From the NCBI GenBank assembly GCA_009773665.1, contig WSYE01000017.1:1-60233 (forward strand): a stretch of 60,233 nucleotides of DNA, given 5' to 3'. Within the stretch, counting starts at the first letter, position 1; each line of letters opens with the position of its first letter. A model generated the notes under the pieces. The model made no database searches. It was not told where the DNA came from and saw only the letters and a program-made list of their open reading frames with translations. Source of the stretch: Desulfovibrionaceae bacterium (GTDB taxonomy: Bacteria; Desulfobacterota; Desulfovibrionia; Desulfovibrionales; Desulfovibrionaceae). A program made the position numbers and the translations under genes. Below, piece after piece: positions 18,505-29,716 of this stretch.

Positions 18505-19671
18505 ATGGCTGACGGGCAGGAACTCGGACTGAGAAAGTTCGTCGCGCCGGAATTCGTCTTCGGCGAGGGGGCGTCAAGGCTTGCCGCCCGGCATGCAATC
18601 AACCTTGGGGCCAGGCGGCCCATGCTTGTGACCGACGCCGGACTCATCAATTCCGGATGGTCGAGGATGCTTGAAGAGGAACTGCGTTCCGCCGGGCTTG
18701 AGTGCGTCCTGTTCAGCGACATTACGGCCAACCCCAAGGACCACGAGGTCATGGCCGGAGAGGAACTCTATCGGTGCGAGGGATGCGACGCGCTGGTGGC
18801 CCTGGGAGGCGGCAGCGTGCTGGACTGCGCCAAGGGCATCGGCGTGGTGAACGCCTGCGGCGGACACATCACGCAATACGAGGGCGTGGACACCATCCAC
18901 AGCCCCCTGCCTCCGATGGTGTGCATTCCGACCACCTCCGGCAGTTCTGCGGACGTGTCGCAGTTCGCCATCATCACAGACACCACCCGGAAAGTGAAGA
19001 TCGCCCTGGTGAGCAAAATGCTCGTGCCGGACGTCTCTCTGCTGGACCCCATACCCACCACCACCATGAGCGCCGCCCTCACCGCCGAGACCGGCGTTGA
19101 CGCGCTGACCCACGCCATCGAGGCCTACGTTTCCAACGCCAACTCCCCGGTGACGGACATGTTCGCCCTGGAATCCATGCGCCTGGTGCACCGCTGGCTG
19201 GTCCACGCGGTTCGCGACCCCATGCATATCAAAGCCCGTTCGCAGATGTGCCTGGCAAGCCTGGACGCGGGCTTGGCGTTCTCCAACGCCATCCTGGGCG
19301 CGGTGCACGGCATGGCCCACAGCCTGGGAGGAAGTCTCGATCTTCCGCACGGGGAGTGCAACGCCATCCTGCTTGGCCCGGTCATCGCCTTCAATTTTCC
19401 GTCCGCGCCCCGGCGCTACCGCAAGGTGGCCAAGGCCCTGGGCTGCGCCGTGGAAGGCCTCCCTGACGACGAGGTGCTGGACATGCTGCTCGGGGCCGTG
19501 AAGATGCTGCGCGCCGAAGTGAACCTCAACAGGAACCTCGGAGAGCTCGGGGTCACGCGCGCCGACATCCCGCGTCTTGCCGGACTGGCCATGCAGGACC
19601 CCTGCATCCTGACCAACCCCCGCAAACCTGCGCAGGCGGATCTTGAGGCAATCTATGAAGCGGCGCTCTGA
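18505..19671 (+). CDS. Iron-containing alcohol dehydrogenase (ErcA-like)
   Basis: 388-residue type III NAD(P)-dependent alcohol dehydrogenase. The N-terminal Rossmann domain has LVTDAG and VALGGGSVLDCAKGI. The iron-binding domain has the Asp and His ligands in DALTHAIEAYVS, GAVHGMAHSLGG and DLPHGECNAILL. The start LRKFVAPEFVFGEGA resembles ErcA-type proteins, which in Pseudomonas are genetically linked to sensor kinases controlling ethanol oxidation. That fits the overlapping histidine kinase gene directly downstream. The true substrate is unknown. GAGAGGTG precedes the ATG. Confidence 0.92.
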   Translation: MADGQELGLRKFVAPEFVFGEGASRLAARHAINLGARRPMLVTDAGLINSGWSRMLEEELRSAGLECVLFSDITANPKDHEVMAGEELYRCEGCDALVALGGGSVLDCAKGIGVVNACGGHITQYEGVDTIHSPLPPMVCIPTTSGSSADVSQFAIITDTTRKVKIALVSKMLVPDVSLLDPIPTTTMSAALTAETGVDALTHAIEAYVSNANSPVTDMFALESMRLVHRWLVHAVRDPMHIKARSQMCLASLDAGLAFSNAILGAVHGMAHSLGGSLDLPHGECNAILLGPVIAFNFPSAPRRYRKVAKALGCAVEGLPDDEVLDMLLGAVKMLRAEVNLNRNLGELGVTRADIPRLAGLAMQDPCILTNPRKPAQADLEAIYEAAL

Positions 19672-21337
19672 TGCCCCCCAGGAGTCCGCTCCCGAGGATT
19701 TGGAGAGCCTGCGTGACAAGCTCATGGGCCTTGGGGAACGTTCCATGCGCAAAAGCTACTACCCTGAGCTTCGGGCGCGCATGGAGGAACTGGAGCGTTT
19801 CCGGACGCTTCTGGACAACGCCAGCGACCTGATCTTCGTGATTGAGGCCGACTCGGGGCGCATCACGGACATCAACGAGACCGCCTTGCGCAAGATGGGC
19901 GCGACCCGCGAGCAGATGGACGGGACCTTTCTGCACACGCTGCTGTCGCCCGGACAGGAACAGGCCCTGGCCGGACTCCTGCGTGGCGAGGCAGACACCC
20001 TTCAGTCCTCTGTGGTGTTCAATCTTCCCCTGGCAGGAGGAGGGCGGTTTCCTGCGGAGATCACCACGTCCGTGCTGGGCCTGGATCATCGGTCCCTGGC
20101 CGTGGTGATGGCCCGCGACGTTACCGCCCGGTTGGAATCCCAGCGAGAGCTGGCGCGCGCCTGGGGCTATCTCCGCTCCATCGTGGACGCCATGCCCTCG
20201 CTCCTGGTCGGCGTGAACGAAACGCTTCAAATCACTCTTATGAACGCCCATTGCGCTGCGATGACCGGTGTCGGTGCAGGGGATGTTCAGGATGTCGGGG
20301 GAACGAAGGGGAAGCTGCTTTCGGACGTCCTGCCGTGGCTGCCCGAGTTGCCTGGGGCTCTTCTGGAAACCATGAAGGACGGCAACACCCGGACGTTACG
20401 CCGCCTGCCCGGCAAGGGGCCGGACGGAACTGCCTGGTACGACGTCACGATCTTTCCGCTGAACCAGGGCAGGCACGAGGCCGTTGCCCGTATCGACGAC
20501 GTGAGCAGCCGGGTGCGCATGGAAGAGGTGCTCATGCAGACGGAGAAGATGCTCTCCGTCGGAGCCCTGGCAGCAGGCATGGCCCACGAGATCAACAACC
20601 CCCTGGCCGGAATTCTTCAGGGCGTGCAGTCCGTGCTGCGCCGATTCAGCCCGGATCTGGCCGCCAACCGTGCGGCCGCCCAGCGCGCAGGCCTGGACCT
20701 GGACGTGATGAACGCCTATCTGGACGACCGCGAAATCCCCTCCATGCTACGTTCCGTGCAGGAGTCCGGCATCCGGGCGTCGCGCATCGTCTCCAACATA
20801 CTGGAATTCAGCCGTCGCTCCGACATGAGCAAGGCCCAGGTCCAGCTTTCGCAGCTGGTGGACAAGGCCCTGGAGCTGGCGGTCAACGAGTTCGACCTCA
20901 AGAAGAAATACGATTTCCGCCACGTCCGAATCACCCGCGTGGACGCACCGGACCTTCCTTCCGTATGGTGCGTCCCCACGCAGATTGAGCAGGTCATCCT
21001 GAACCTTCTAAAGAACGCGGCCCAGGCCATGGCCGCTGCTGGCACGGTGGAGCCCGCCATCACCGTGCGAACCGGCTGGTGCGACGGCATGGCCTGCGCG
21101 GAGGTGGAGGACAACGGCCCCGGCATGCCGGAGTCCGTGCGTGAGCGCGTGTTCGAGCCGTTCTTCACCACCAAGGGCGTGGGCGAGGGGACCGGGCTTG
21201 GTCTTTCCGTGGTCTACTACATCGTCGTCGAGCAGCATGAGGGGAGGGTGGGAGTACGTTCAGCCCCCGGAGAGGGAGCGGCGATCTCCATCCGCCTGCC
21301 CATGAACGGCCAGGAAGGCCCGTCCCGCCGAGGTTGA
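19655..21337 (+). CDS. PAS-domain sensor histidine kinase
   Basis: 560-residue kinase with no clear transmembrane segment, so probably cytoplasmic. Two PAS-type domains (about residues 45-170 and 175-290) precede the dimerisation/phosphoacceptor helix with H-box MAHEINNPLAGILQ. The ATPase domain has N-box LNLLKNAAQAM, VEDNGPGMPE, a PFFTTKGVGEGTGLGLS G-box and a final GEGAAISIRLP. The start at 19655 lies 17 nt inside the alcohol dehydrogenase gene with GAGG upstream. This coupling suggests the kinase senses something related to that enzyme, as proposed for ErcS/ErcA pairs. No cognate response regulator is adjacent. Confidence 0.9.
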   Translation: MKRRSDAPQESAPEDLESLRDKLMGLGERSMRKSYYPELRARMEELERFRTLLDNASDLIFVIEADSGRITDINETALRKMGATREQMDGTFLHTLLSPGQEQALAGLLRGEADTLQSSVVFNLPLAGGGRFPAEITTSVLGLDHRSLAVVMARDVTARLESQRELARAWGYLRSIVDAMPSLLVGVNETLQITLMNAHCAAMTGVGAGDVQDVGGTKGKLLSDVLPWLPELPGALLETMKDGNTRTLRRLPGKGPDGTAWYDVTIFPLNQGRHEAVARIDDVSSRVRMEEVLMQTEKMLSVGALAAGMAHEINNPLAGILQGVQSVLRRFSPDLAANRAAAQRAGLDLDVMNAYLDDREIPSMLRSVQESGIRASRIVSNILEFSRRSDMSKAQVQLSQLVDKALELAVNEFDLKKKYDFRHVRITRVDAPDLPSVWCVPTQIEQVILNLLKNAAQAMAAAGTVEPAITVRTGWCDGMACAEVEDNGPGMPESVRERVFEPFFTTKGVGEGTGLGLSVVYYIVVEQHEGRVGVRSAPGEGAAISIRLPMNGQEGPSRRG

Positions 21338-21420
21338 CGCCGGGGCTTTCCTTTTCTCGAAAGATGCCTTAAACAAAGCCCCTTTGTCCGCATCGCCATA
21401 TCACCCAGGAGCCACGTCCC

Positions 21421-22731
21421 ATGGATTATACCGTTACTGAAGTGTCCCCGGTCGAAACCAAGATCGAGGTCAAGGTCCCCGCCGAGGAGATTAACGCCTC
21501 CCTCATGGCCACCACCGCCATCTACCGTCAGAACATGGACCTGCGCGGTTTCCGTAAGGGGAAGGTTCCTTCCAGCATCGTCGAGTCCAAGTACCGCACC
21601 CAGATCATGCGCGAGGCCGCCAACGACCTGATGAACGTGCACATCAATGAGATCATGTCCAACCTCAAGTATCTGGCCATCGCCAAGCTCGATGTCAGCC
21701 CGGTGGAACTTGTGAAGGACAAGGCCATTGATTACGTCGTCACCTTCGAGCACTGCCCCAATTTCGAGCTGCCCGTGTACGAAGGCCTTGAGGTCGAGGA
21801 AGAGGAAGCTCTGGCCAGCGACGCCGAAGTGGGTCAGGTCATCGAGCGTATCCGTGGCAACCTGGCCGAACTGAAGGTGGTCAAGGAAGCGCGTCTGCCC
21901 CAGGACGGCGACGTGGTCGTGGTCAGCTTCAACGCCACCGAGAACGGAGAACCCGTCCCCGGTGTTCGCGCCGAGAACTTTCAGCTGGCGCTCGGCGAAG
22001 GCCAGGCCCTGGAAGACTTCGAAGTCCTGGTGAAAAAGACCATGCCCGGCGCCGACAACACCGGCACCATGAGCTTCCCCGCTGACTTCATCAACCAGGA
22101 CCTTGCCGGAAAGACCGTGGACCTGAACATCACCGTCCACATCATCAAGGAAAAGGAACTGCCCCCCATCGACGACGAGCTGGCCAAGAAGGCCGGCAGC
22201 TTCGAGGGGCTGGAAAAGCTCAAGGAAGCCATCTCCAAGTCCTACGTGCAGAGCCGCCAGCAGCTCTTCCAGGCCGCCGCCCAGAAGAAGCTCCTGGACA
22301 CCATGCTGGCCAGCGTCGACTTCGCGCTGCCGCCTTCCCTGGTGGCCGAGCAGCTCGACCTGCTGGTGAACGACGCCAAGCACAAGATCGAGCGCACCGG
22401 CAAGGCCCCCGAAGCCCTGGGCAAGTCCGACGAGGAATTGCGCAAGGAATTCGAGCCCAAGGCCCTGGAGATCGTCAAGTCCCAGCTGCTGCTGATCAAG
22501 CTCTCCGACAAGGAAGGCATCGAGACCACCCCGCAGGAAATGGACGCCTACTTCATGCAGGTGGCCTCCCGCACCGGGCAGGACGTGCTGGCCGTGAAGC
22601 AGCATTATGAGCAGAACGGGCTGGTCATCCCCGTGCGGGACAAGATTTTGGCGGACAAGGCCATGGAGCTGGTGTATTCCAAGGCCAAGGTCACCAAGGT
22701 TCCCGTCAAGGAAGCCGAGGCCAAGGCCTAG
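21421..22731 (+). CDS. tig: Trigger factor
   Basis: 436-residue ribosome-associated chaperone and prolyl isomerase. The ribosome-binding loop [13 protein letters not shown] (the GFRxGxxP signature) is at residues 39-51. A PPIase domain follows ([20 protein letters not shown]), and then the long helical C-terminal arms. AGGAG lies upstream of the ATG. It is the first gene of the common tig-clpP-clpX-lon arrangement that couples folding with degradation. Confidence 0.96.
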   Translation: MDYTVTEVSPVETKIEVKVPAEEINASLMATTAIYRQNMDLRGFRKGKVPSSIVESKYRTQIMREAANDLMNVHINEIMSNLKYLAIAKLDVSPVELVKDKAIDYVVTFEHCPNFELPVYEGLEVEEEEALASDAEVGQVIERIRGNLAELKVVKEARLPQDGDVVVVSFNATENGEPVPGVRAENFQLALGEGQALEDFEVLVKKTMPGADNTGTMSFPADFINQDLAGKTVDLNITVHIIKEKELPPIDDELAKKAGSFEGLEKLKEAISKSYVQSRQQLFQAAAQKKLLDTMLASVDFALPPSLVAEQLDLLVNDAKHKIERTGKAPEALGKSDEELRKEFEPKALEIVKSQLLLIKLSDKEGIETTPQEMDAYFMQVASRTGQDVLAVKQHYEQNGLVIPVRDKILADKAMELVYSKAKVTKVPVKEAEAKA

Positions 22732-22934
22732 TTCTCGTCCGGTTCGCGGCTGGTCCGGCATGGCCGGGCGGCTTGGCCCACGAAATGCATCTGTACACCG
22801 GGGCGGACATGGTCCGCCCCGGCTTGCCGACAGCGCCCTGGCATCTTGTCATTGGGGGCGCGATGAGTCACAGTCGGATTGCGGCGGCGGTGGCTCGCCT
22901 GCCGCAGGACTATATTTCAGCCAAGGAGAACGGG

Positions 22935-23543
22935 GTGCACGCCCAGATACCCATTGTCATCGAGACCACAGGGCGCACCGAGCGCGCCTACGACATCTAT
23001 TCGCGTCTGCTCAAGGATCGGATCATCCTGCTTGGAACCCCCGTGGACGACCACGTGGCCAACGTGATCTGCGCCCAGCTTCTCTTCCTGGAGTCCGAGG
23101 ACCCCAAGAAGGAAATCTCCATCTACATCAACTCCCCCGGCGGGTCCGTCACTGCGGGAATGGCCATCTACGACACCATGCAGTTCATCTCCTGCCCGGT
23201 TGCAACCCTCTGCATGGGCCAGGCCGCCAGCATGGGCGCGCTGCTGCTGACCGCCGGAGCCAAGGGCATGCGCCACGCCCTGCCCAACGCCCGCATCATG
23301 ATCCATCAGCCCATGGGTGGCTTCCAGGGACAGGCCACGGATATTGACATTCACGCCCGCGAGATTATTCGCATGAGGGAACGGTTGAACGAAATCCTGG
23401 CCAAACACACTGGCACGGATATTGATAAGATTCGCGACGACACCGATCGCGATTACTTCATGACCCCGGATGAAGCCGTGAAATACGGACTTATCGACAA
23501 GGTCATCAGTTCGCGCCAGTCCCAGGAAGAAGAGAACAAGTAG
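22935..23543 (+). CDS. clpP: ATP-dependent Clp protease proteolytic subunit
   Basis: Serine protease core for ClpX and ClpA. I place the start at the GTG at 22935, giving 202 residues ([29 protein letters not shown]), because AAGGAG lies 6 nt upstream and this is the usual ClpP N-terminus. Upstream in-frame ATGs would add 54 unmatched residues. The catalytic triad is visible: Ser in [11 protein letters not shown], His in IMIHQPMGG, and Asp in [11 protein letters not shown]. It lies between tig and clpX on the same strand. Confidence 0.95.
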   Translation: MHAQIPIVIETTGRTERAYDIYSRLLKDRIILLGTPVDDHVANVICAQLLFLESEDPKKEISIYINSPGGSVTAGMAIYDTMQFISCPVATLCMGQAASMGALLLTAGAKGMRHALPNARIMIHQPMGGFQGQATDIDIHAREIIRMRERLNEILAKHTGTDIDKIRDDTDRDYFMTPDEAVKYGLIDKVISSRQSQEEENK

Positions 23544-23597
23544 CCTTGTGCACCGGACTCGGCAAATTTCGCCACGCGCGACATCAGGGAAGATGAC

Positions 23598-24851
23598 ATG
23601 ACTAAAAAGAAGACCCCAGTCTCCTCGGACCTGTGCTGCTCCTTTTGCGGCAAGAATCAGGACGAGGTACAGCGCCTCATCGCAGGCCCCGATGTCTACA
23701 TCTGCGACGAGTGCGTCTCCTTGTGCAATGAGATCATCGCCCAGGAAAGCCTGAACGAGGAAGTCGAGGACGGCAAGCTCCTGCCTCCCTCGGAGATCAA
23801 GCGCCTGCTCGACGAGTACGTCATCGGTCAGGACTACGCCAAGAAGATCCTGGCCGTGGCCGTGCACAACCACTACAAGCGCGTGTTCTACTCCGGCGGC
23901 GCCAAGGGCGGCGACGTGGAGTTGGACAAGTCCAACATTCTGCTGATCGGCCCCACCGGCTCCGGCAAGACGCTCCTGGCCCAGACCCTGGCGCGCATCC
24001 TCAAGGTGCCCTTCGCCATCGCCGACGCCACCACCCTGACCGAAGCCGGTTACGTGGGTGAGGACGTGGAGAACATCCTGGTCCAGCTGCTTCAGAACGC
24101 CGACTACGACATCGAGGCGGCCTCCAAGGGCATCATCTACATCGACGAGATCGACAAGATCGCCCGCAAGTCCGACAGCCCAAGCATCACCCGCGACGTG
24201 TCGGGCGAGGGCGTGCAGCAGGCGCTCCTGAAGATCATCGAAGGCACCGAGGCCAACATCCCCCCCAAGGGCGGACGCAAGCATCCCCAGCAGGAGTTCA
24301 TCCGGCTGAACACCGCCAACATCCTGTTCATCGTGGGTGGCGCGTTCATCGGCCTGGAGAAGATCGTGCAGCAGCGCAATCGCGGCTCCTCCCTGGGATT
24401 CGGCGCCAAGATGGAAGGCAAGCGCGAGGACGACATGTCCAAGCTGCTCATGCAGTCGCATCCGTCCGATCTGGTGAAGTTCGGCCTGATCCCCGAGTTC
24501 GTGGGACGTATTCCCATCATCACGTCGCTGACCGAACTCACCGAGGAAGACCTCATCCGCATCCTCACCGAGCCCAAGAACGCGCTGGTGAAGCAGTACA
24601 TGAAGCTCTTCGACCTGGACAAGGTGCGCCTGCGCTTCACTACCAATGCTTTGACGGCCATCGCCCGCAAGGCCATCGAGCGCAAAACCGGCGCGCGCGG
24701 CCTGCGCAACGTGATGGAAAACATCATGCTGGAGATCATGTACCAGCTGCCGTCGCTGACCGGCGTCACCGAGTGCGTCATCAACAAGGCCGTGGTGGAA
24801 AAGGGGCAGGAACCGCTGCTCTTCTACCAGCAGGAAGTGAAGACGGCGTAA
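23598..24851 (+). CDS. clpX: ATP-dependent Clp protease ATP-binding subunit ClpX
   Basis: 417-residue AAA+ unfoldase. The N-terminal zinc-binding domain has [15 protein letters not shown] and [10 protein letters not shown]. Walker A is [12 protein letters not shown] and Walker B is [10 protein letters not shown]. The ClpP-contact region and the C-terminal ClpX signature ([17 protein letters not shown]) are intact. The start is 54 bp after the clpP stop. A strong terminator follows. Confidence 0.97.
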   Translation: MTKKKTPVSSDLCCSFCGKNQDEVQRLIAGPDVYICDECVSLCNEIIAQESLNEEVEDGKLLPPSEIKRLLDEYVIGQDYAKKILAVAVHNHYKRVFYSGGAKGGDVELDKSNILLIGPTGSGKTLLAQTLARILKVPFAIADATTLTEAGYVGEDVENILVQLLQNADYDIEAASKGIIYIDEIDKIARKSDSPSITRDVSGEGVQQALLKIIEGTEANIPPKGGRKHPQQEFIRLNTANILFIVGGAFIGLEKIVQQRNRGSSLGFGAKMEGKREDDMSKLLMQSHPSDLVKFGLIPEFVGRIPIITSLTELTEEDLIRILTEPKNALVKQYMKLFDLDKVRLRFTTNALTAIARKAIERKTGARGLRNVMENIMLEIMYQLPSLTGVTECVINKAVVEKGQEPLLFYQQEVKTA

Positions 24852-24879
24852 ATGCTGCCTGATTGAATCCGACTTGAAG

Positions 24880-24907
24880 CCCCCTTCCGGCAACGGAAGG
24901 GGGTTTT
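24880..24907 (+). terminator. Rho-independent terminator after clpX
   Basis: CCCCCTTCCG (24880-24889) pairs with CGGAAGGGGG (24894-24903) around a GCAA tetraloop, followed by TTTT. It separates the tig-clpP-clpX unit from lon. Confidence 0.92.
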
Positions 24908-25054
24908 CGACTATTCTGACTACTCAAATTATGAAATTTGTTTCATATTTTGATAATTTGACTTTTTCGCTGCCTGTCTTACTCTCACCTCTTGTGATTA
25001 TCGGCGCTCCGCGCAGTTCCCCCGTGCGCGGACAACTCATGCCAGGAGGCATTC

Positions 25055-27511
25055 ATGACGAGCTTTTTCTCCGACGACCAGCCCCGCCGCGCTGGCAGCC
25101 TTCGTCTGCCGGTGATGAGCCTGCGCGAGGTGGTCATGTTCCCCCGGTCCATCGTCCCGCTGTTCGTTGGCCGGGAAGCCTCCATCAAAGCCATCGAGAA
25201 CGCCGTCTCCACCTACGACAAGAAAATTTTCCTGGTGGCCCAGCGCACCCCGGAGACGGAAAAACCCCAGGAAGAAGATCTCTTCCGCATGGGCACGGTC
25301 AGCAAGATCCTCCAGATGCTGCGCCTCCCCGACGGCACCATCAAGGTCCTGTTCGAGGGCCTGTACCGCGCCGAGTGGGATGAGGACGGCCTGGAAGGCT
25401 TCGAAGACGAATTCCCCACGGCCCGCGTTTCCCGCATGGCCGAGGACGACGGCGAAGGCAGCGAGGCCGAGGCCCTGGTGCGCACCGCGCACGAGGCCAT
25501 GGAGCACTACGGCCGCGTGAACAAGAAGCTCGCGCCCGAGACCATCCTTGCAATAAACGCACAGACCGCCCCTGGCCGTCTGGCCGACGCCATCATGCCC
25601 CACCTCAAGGTGGACTACATCAAGAAGCAGGAAATCCTCGAACAGCTGGACCCCAACAAGCGCCTGGAAGACGCCTTCGCGCTCCTGCAGGGCGAAATCG
25701 AAATCTCCTCCATTGAGAAGAAGATCAAGAGCCGCGTCAAGCAGCAGATGGAGAAGAACCAGCGCGAGTATTACCTGAACGAGCAGCTCAAGGCCATCCA
25801 CAAGGAAATGGGCCGCGACGAGGACCCCCTGGCCGAAGTCGCCGAGTTCGAGCAGCGCCTGAAGGACAAGGACCTGCCCGACGACGCCCGCGAAAAGGCC
25901 CTGCGCGAGCTGAAGAAGATGAAGAACACGCCGCCGTCCTCCGCAGAGTACACGGTGGTGCGAAACTACGTGGAATGGATTCTGGACCTGCCCTGGAACA
26001 CGCTCCAGGACGTCCAGATCGATGTGAACAAGGCCAAGGAGACCCTGGACGCCGACCACTACGGCCTGGACAAGCCCAAGGAACGCATCCTTGAGTATCT
26101 GGCCGTTCAGAGCCTTGTGGAGAAGATGAAAGGCCCCATCCTGTGTCTGGTTGGTCCTCCGGGTGTGGGCAAGACCTCGCTGGCCAAGTCCATCGCCAGG
26201 GCCATGGACCGCGAGTTCGTGCGCCTGTCGCTGGGCGGTGTGCGCGACGAGGCCGAGATCCGGGGCCACAGGCGCACCTACGTGGGCGCGCTGCCCGGCA
26301 AGATCCTCCAGTCACTCAAAAGGGTGAAGTTCAACAACCCCGTGTTCTGCCTGGACGAAGTGGACAAGATGTCCACCGACTTCCGGGGCGACCCGTCGTC
26401 GGCGCTTCTCGAAGTGCTGGACCCCGAGCAGAACTACGCATTCGGCGACCACTACCTGGACCTGGACTACGACCTGTCCAAGGTGTTCTTCATCACCACG
26501 GCCAACGCCCTGCACACCATTCCGCTGCCTCTGCAGGACCGCATGGAGATCATCCGCATCCCCGGCTACTTGGAGACGGAGAAGGCCCAGATCGCCAAGC
26601 ACTTCCTGCTTCCCAAGAAAATAGCCGAGAACGGCCTGAAGTCCGAGAACATCAGCGTCTCCGACGGGGCAGTTCTGGAGGTCATCCGCCAGTACACCCG
26701 CGAGGCGGGCGTGCGTAACGTGGAGCGCGAACTGGCCTCCCTGTGCCGCAAGACCGCGCGCAAGCTGGTGGAAGGCGGCGACCGCGAAGCCACCTTCCAG
26801 ATCACCCGGCAGAACTTGCCCCAGTATCTGGGGGTGCCCAAGTTCCGCCACGGCGAAATGGAGGACGTCCCCCAGGTGGGCGTGTCCACCGGCTTGGCCT
26901 ACACCGAGATGGGCGGCGAAATGCTCGTGGTGGAGACCGCACTCATGCCCGGCGCAGGCAAGGTGGAGATCACCGGCAAGCTGGGCGACGTGATGCAGGA
27001 GTCGGCCAGGGCCGCGCTTTCCTACATCCGGTCGCGCTCCGCTTCGTTCGGCCTGAAGCCCGATTTCCATAAGGAAATCGACATACACATCCACGTCCCC
27101 GAGGGCGCCACCCCCAAGGACGGCCCAAGCGCGGGCATCACCCTGGCCACGGCCATGGTTTCGGCGCTGTTGAACATGCCCGTCAGGAACGATCTGGCCA
27201 TGACCGGCGAGATAACCCTTCGCGGGCGCGTGCTGCCCATCGGCGGACTTCGCGAGAAGCTGCTGGCCGCGCATCGCGGGCAGATCAAGAAGGTGCTCAT
27301 CCCCGACGACAACGCCAAGGATCTGAAGGAAGTGCCCGAGGCCATCCTGAAAGAGTTGGAGATCGTCCTGGTGAAGAACATGGACGAGGTGCTGGAGCAG
27401 GCCATCATCTGCGAGGCTCCGGGCAAGCTCTTCTGCGGCAGGGACAACGCCGTGGAGCCGCTGGCCTCAAGCCTTCTCAAGGCCGAGTACCAGCACCACA
27501 CGCGCCACTAA
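25055..27511 (+). CDS. lon: ATP-dependent protease Lon
   Basis: 818-residue full-length LonA. It has an N-terminal substrate-binding domain ([22 protein letters not shown]) and a coiled coil with the [13 protein letters not shown] signature. The AAA+ module has Walker [10 protein letters not shown] and Walker [11 protein letters not shown]. The protease domain has catalytic Ser in [11 protein letters not shown] and Lys in [17 protein letters not shown] precedes the ATG. The gene has its own AT-rich leader (24912-25050) and terminator. It is the intact reference for the rearranged Lon at 45668. Confidence 0.97.
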   Translation: MTSFFSDDQPRRAGSLRLPVMSLREVVMFPRSIVPLFVGREASIKAIENAVSTYDKKIFLVAQRTPETEKPQEEDLFRMGTVSKILQMLRLPDGTIKVLFEGLYRAEWDEDGLEGFEDEFPTARVSRMAEDDGEGSEAEALVRTAHEAMEHYGRVNKKLAPETILAINAQTAPGRLADAIMPHLKVDYIKKQEILEQLDPNKRLEDAFALLQGEIEISSIEKKIKSRVKQQMEKNQREYYLNEQLKAIHKEMGRDEDPLAEVAEFEQRLKDKDLPDDAREKALRELKKMKNTPPSSAEYTVVRNYVEWILDLPWNTLQDVQIDVNKAKETLDADHYGLDKPKERILEYLAVQSLVEKMKGPILCLVGPPGVGKTSLAKSIARAMDREFVRLSLGGVRDEAEIRGHRRTYVGALPGKILQSLKRVKFNNPVFCLDEVDKMSTDFRGDPSSALLEVLDPEQNYAFGDHYLDLDYDLSKVFFITTANALHTIPLPLQDRMEIIRIPGYLETEKAQIAKHFLLPKKIAENGLKSENISVSDGAVLEVIRQYTREAGVRNVERELASLCRKTARKLVEGGDREATFQITRQNLPQYLGVPKFRHGEMEDVPQVGVSTGLAYTEMGGEMLVVETALMPGAGKVEITGKLGDVMQESARAALSYIRSRSASFGLKPDFHKEIDIHIHVPEGATPKDGPSAGITLATAMVSALLNMPVRNDLAMTGEITLRGRVLPIGGLREKLLAAHRGQIKKVLIPDDNAKDLKEVPEAILKELEIVLVKNMDEVLEQAIICEAPGKLFCGRDNAVEPLASSLLKAEYQHHTRH

Positions 27512-27555
27512 CAAATCAGCAAGACCGGGATTCTGCCCGGTCCAGACTGTCTACG

Positions 27556-27590
27556 AACCCCTTCCGGCTATGCCGGAAGGGGTTCTCTTC
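27556..27590 (+). terminator. Rho-independent terminator after lon
   Basis: A 13-bp perfect stem AACCCCTTCCGGC (27556-27568)/GCCGGAAGGGGTT (27572-27584) is followed by CTCTTC. It is palindromic enough to work on either strand. Confidence 0.8.
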
Positions 27591-27957
27591 GTTGCGGGGG
27601 GAAATGATAATGAGAAGGCAAGGATATTCTTGGAGGAGAGGCGATGAGGGCGTCCTGGGCTTGCCCGCGATTGTTGTCCGCAGCCGTCACTGCCAACCCT
27701 CCGGCCCCCATCCCGGATGCGCAGTTTATCGGTACTTTGGCTGGTTCTGCTTTCGACGAGGCATCAATTGCGTCCTTGAGCAGGCTCGGGCGAGCGTGCC
27801 AGAGATAATGCACCATTCCGTCTTCATGTTGTGTTCCATGACGATATGCAACCGTATCGGGATGAATTCTGAGGCCTCTACAGTGAAAACCGCTCACTCG
27901 TGGTCGCCATTGACAATATCCCCCATCGCTCTATGAATAGTGCAAGGGGGCCTTATT
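27591..27957. other. Gene-poor stretch between lon and the ferredoxin-like gene
   Basis: No convincing gene. A 54-codon frame starting with ATG at 27644 has a good GGAGGAGAGG ribosome-binding site (MRASWACPRLLSAAVTANPP at the start) but resembles nothing I know. It may be a small ORF or a decayed gene. The final part presumably carries the promoter of the gene at 27958. Confidence 0.3.
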
Positions 27958-28476
27958 ATGAGTAATTACGTAGTAATTCAGGATGCTGACAAGTGCGGAC
28001 ATTGCGAGGCGTGTCTTGCAAAATGCATGAAATCCAACCACTTTTCTGCTCGGGTGCGCATGGTGGACATGGTGTCCCCACATGCCACAAAGCTTGGTAC
28101 GCACCATTTTGCATTTCTCTCGTGCCATCATTGTGAGGACGCCAAATGCGTGGCTGCGTGCAAGCACAACGCCATGCAGCGCACGGCTGAGGGCGTGGTC
28201 CGCGTCAGCGAGGAGAACTGCGAAGGCTGCGCCGATTGCGTCCATGCCTGCCCCTGGCACGTGCCACGGGTTATGGGCGATACGCCCACGGTGAAGTGCA
28301 ATCTTTGTGATGGGAGGGCGGCGCATGGAGAGACTCCGGAATGCGTGAAGACCTGCCCCAAAGGCGCGCTCATGCTGGTGCGCTTGTCGGAATTGGCCAC
28401 ACACGGCAGGCCGGAGTACGCGCAGAAATTCTTCATGCGCAACTTCCTGAAGGGCGGTGAGTCCTCTCACGACTGA
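27958..28476 (+). CDS. 4Fe-4S ferredoxin-type electron transfer subunit (HycB/FdhB-like)
   Basis: 172-residue polyferredoxin. Four cysteine clusters are visible: CGHCEACLAKC, CHHCEDAKCVAAC, CEGCADCVHAC and CNLCDGRAAHGETPECVKTC. This is the arrangement of the small electron-transfer subunits of molybdopterin enzymes and hydrogenases, such as HycB or CooF. The catalytic partner is not adjacent. The ATG at 27958 is chosen because AAGGGGG precedes it and it begins MSNYVVIQDADKC. It appears monocistronic with its own terminator. Confidence 0.9.
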   Translation: MSNYVVIQDADKCGHCEACLAKCMKSNHFSARVRMVDMVSPHATKLGTHHFAFLSCHHCEDAKCVAACKHNAMQRTAEGVVRVSEENCEGCADCVHACPWHVPRVMGDTPTVKCNLCDGRAAHGETPECVKTCPKGALMLVRLSELATHGRPEYAQKFFMRNFLKGGESSHD

Positions 28477-28515
28477 TCCGTGCGCCTTGGCGGGGGCACG
28501 TGTCACAACGAATCA

Positions 28516-28554
28516 GGGGTTGCGGGAAATATTCCCGCAACCCCTTTTGTATTT
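28516..28554 (+). terminator. Rho-independent terminator after the ferredoxin-like gene
   Basis: A 13-bp perfect stem GGGGTTGCGGGAA (28516-28528)/TTCCCGCAACCCC (28532-28544) with a 3-nt loop is followed by TTTTGTATTT. Confidence 0.93.
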
Positions 28555-28577
28555 CAATTTGCCGTGCCGCAGTCTCT

Positions 28578-29159
28578 TCAGCTCTTTTCCAGGCCGTACC
28601 ACTTGCCCTGCACAGCGGGCTTGAACTGCTCCATCATGTCCAGAAGCGCCGTGGCATCGTCTGAAGCCAGCAGGTTTCCCCGATGGGGGGGCTTCACGAA
28701 ACCCTGGGTCACGGTGTGGTCCAGAAAGCCAAGCAGCGAGTCGTAGAAGCCCAGCACGTTGTAGAAGCCCACAGGCTTGGCGTGCAGCCCGAGCTGCCCC
28801 CAGGTGGCCACCTCGAAGATTTCCTCCAGGGTGCCCAGGCCCCCAGGCATGGCGATGAACCCGTCAGACAGCTCGGCCATTTTGGCCTTGCGCTCATGCA
28901 TGGAGTCCACCTCGTGGAGCTCCGCCAAGCCCTCGAAGGCCAGCTCCTTGGCCTTGAGAAAACCCGGCAAGACGCCCACGGCGCGTCCTCCCGCCTGGAC
29001 CACCGCCTTGGCCAGGATGCCCATCAGGCCATTTTTGGCCCCGCCGTACACCAGATCGATGCCGCGCCCGGCCAGAAGTCCGCCGAGCGATACAGCGGCT
29101 TCGGCGTAGGCGGGCGACGTGCCGGGGTTGGACCCCAGAAAAACGCAGACACGTTTCAC
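28578..29159 (-). CDS. LOG family protein (cytokinin riboside 5'-monophosphate phosphoribohydrolase-like)
   Basis: 193-residue LOG/TIGR00730 protein. It starts [20 protein letters not shown]. It contains [46 protein letters not shown] (the PGGxGTxxE nucleotide/catalytic motif) and [12 protein letters not shown]. Bacterial LOGs hydrolyse nucleoside monophosphates to base and ribose phosphate. The start is a GTG at 29159 that overlaps the stop of the upstream gene by four bases, so the two are coupled. Confidence 0.88.
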   Translation of the reverse strand: MKRVCVFLGSNPGTSPAYAEAAVSLGGLLAGRGIDLVYGGAKNGLMGILAKAVVQAGGRAVGVLPGFLKAKELAFEGLAELHEVDSMHERKAKMAELSDGFIAMPGGLGTLEEIFEVATWGQLGLHAKPVGFYNVLGFYDSLLGFLDHTVTQGFVKPPHRGNLLASDDATALLDMMEQFKPAVQGKWYGLEKS

Positions 29160-29644
29160 TGCTGCTGCGCCTCCACGATGGGGAGGTGTTGGCTCAGGTC
29201 GAAGAAGCCGCGAATCACGAAGGGCAGGGTGTAGTTGGGGATCTTGTCGAACAGGATGAAGCCGATGTCTTTGCCTTCGGTCAGGTCGCACAGGGCCGGG
29301 ATGCCAAGCGGCACGGGAAAATCGATGGGGCAGGCGTGGATGGAGGACAGCTTCCCTTCGTAGCGTTCCTTGAAGTACTTCACGATAAGGTCGCGCTCTT
29401 CAGGAGTGAAGGATTCCATCACCAGCTTGCGGCCCGAGCCCATGTCGGCGTCCATGTCGGGGTGCATGGGGTCGCCCAGGATGTCGTTCCAGTCGTAGGA
29501 TTCCTCTTCCAGGTAGTCCCATTCGGGGCGGAAAAGGTGTACTTCCACGTCCTTGCGGCCCTTGAAGCTCTTGATCACGACGGTCACGGACCAGCAGCGG
29601 TCCACGGGCATTTTTTCCTGCCCCTCAACGATATCGATTTCCAT
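29156..29644 (-). CDS. Conserved hypothetical protein
   Basis: 162 acidic residues, no signal or membrane segment, no motif I can name. Recognisable stretches are [20 protein letters not shown] and, at the end, [22 protein letters not shown]. The ATG at 29644 has GGAGG at the right distance; longer starts would extend toward uvrB. It is cotranscribed with the LOG gene downstream through a four-base overlap and divergent from uvrB. Confidence 0.75.
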   Translation of the reverse strand: MEIDIVEGQEKMPVDRCWSVTVVIKSFKGRKDVEVHLFRPEWDYLEEESYDWNDILGDPMHPDMDADMGSGRKLVMESFTPEERDLIVKYFKERYEGKLSSIHACPIDFPVPLGIPALCDLTEGKDIGFILFDKIPNYTLPFVIRGFFDLSQHLPIVEAQQQ

Positions 29645-29716
29645 GGGTGGCCTCCGTGCTTGTTTTATGGCCTGCAAGGCCGTAGAATTGCAAAATTCGT
29701 CGCCGCGAGGAAAGAT

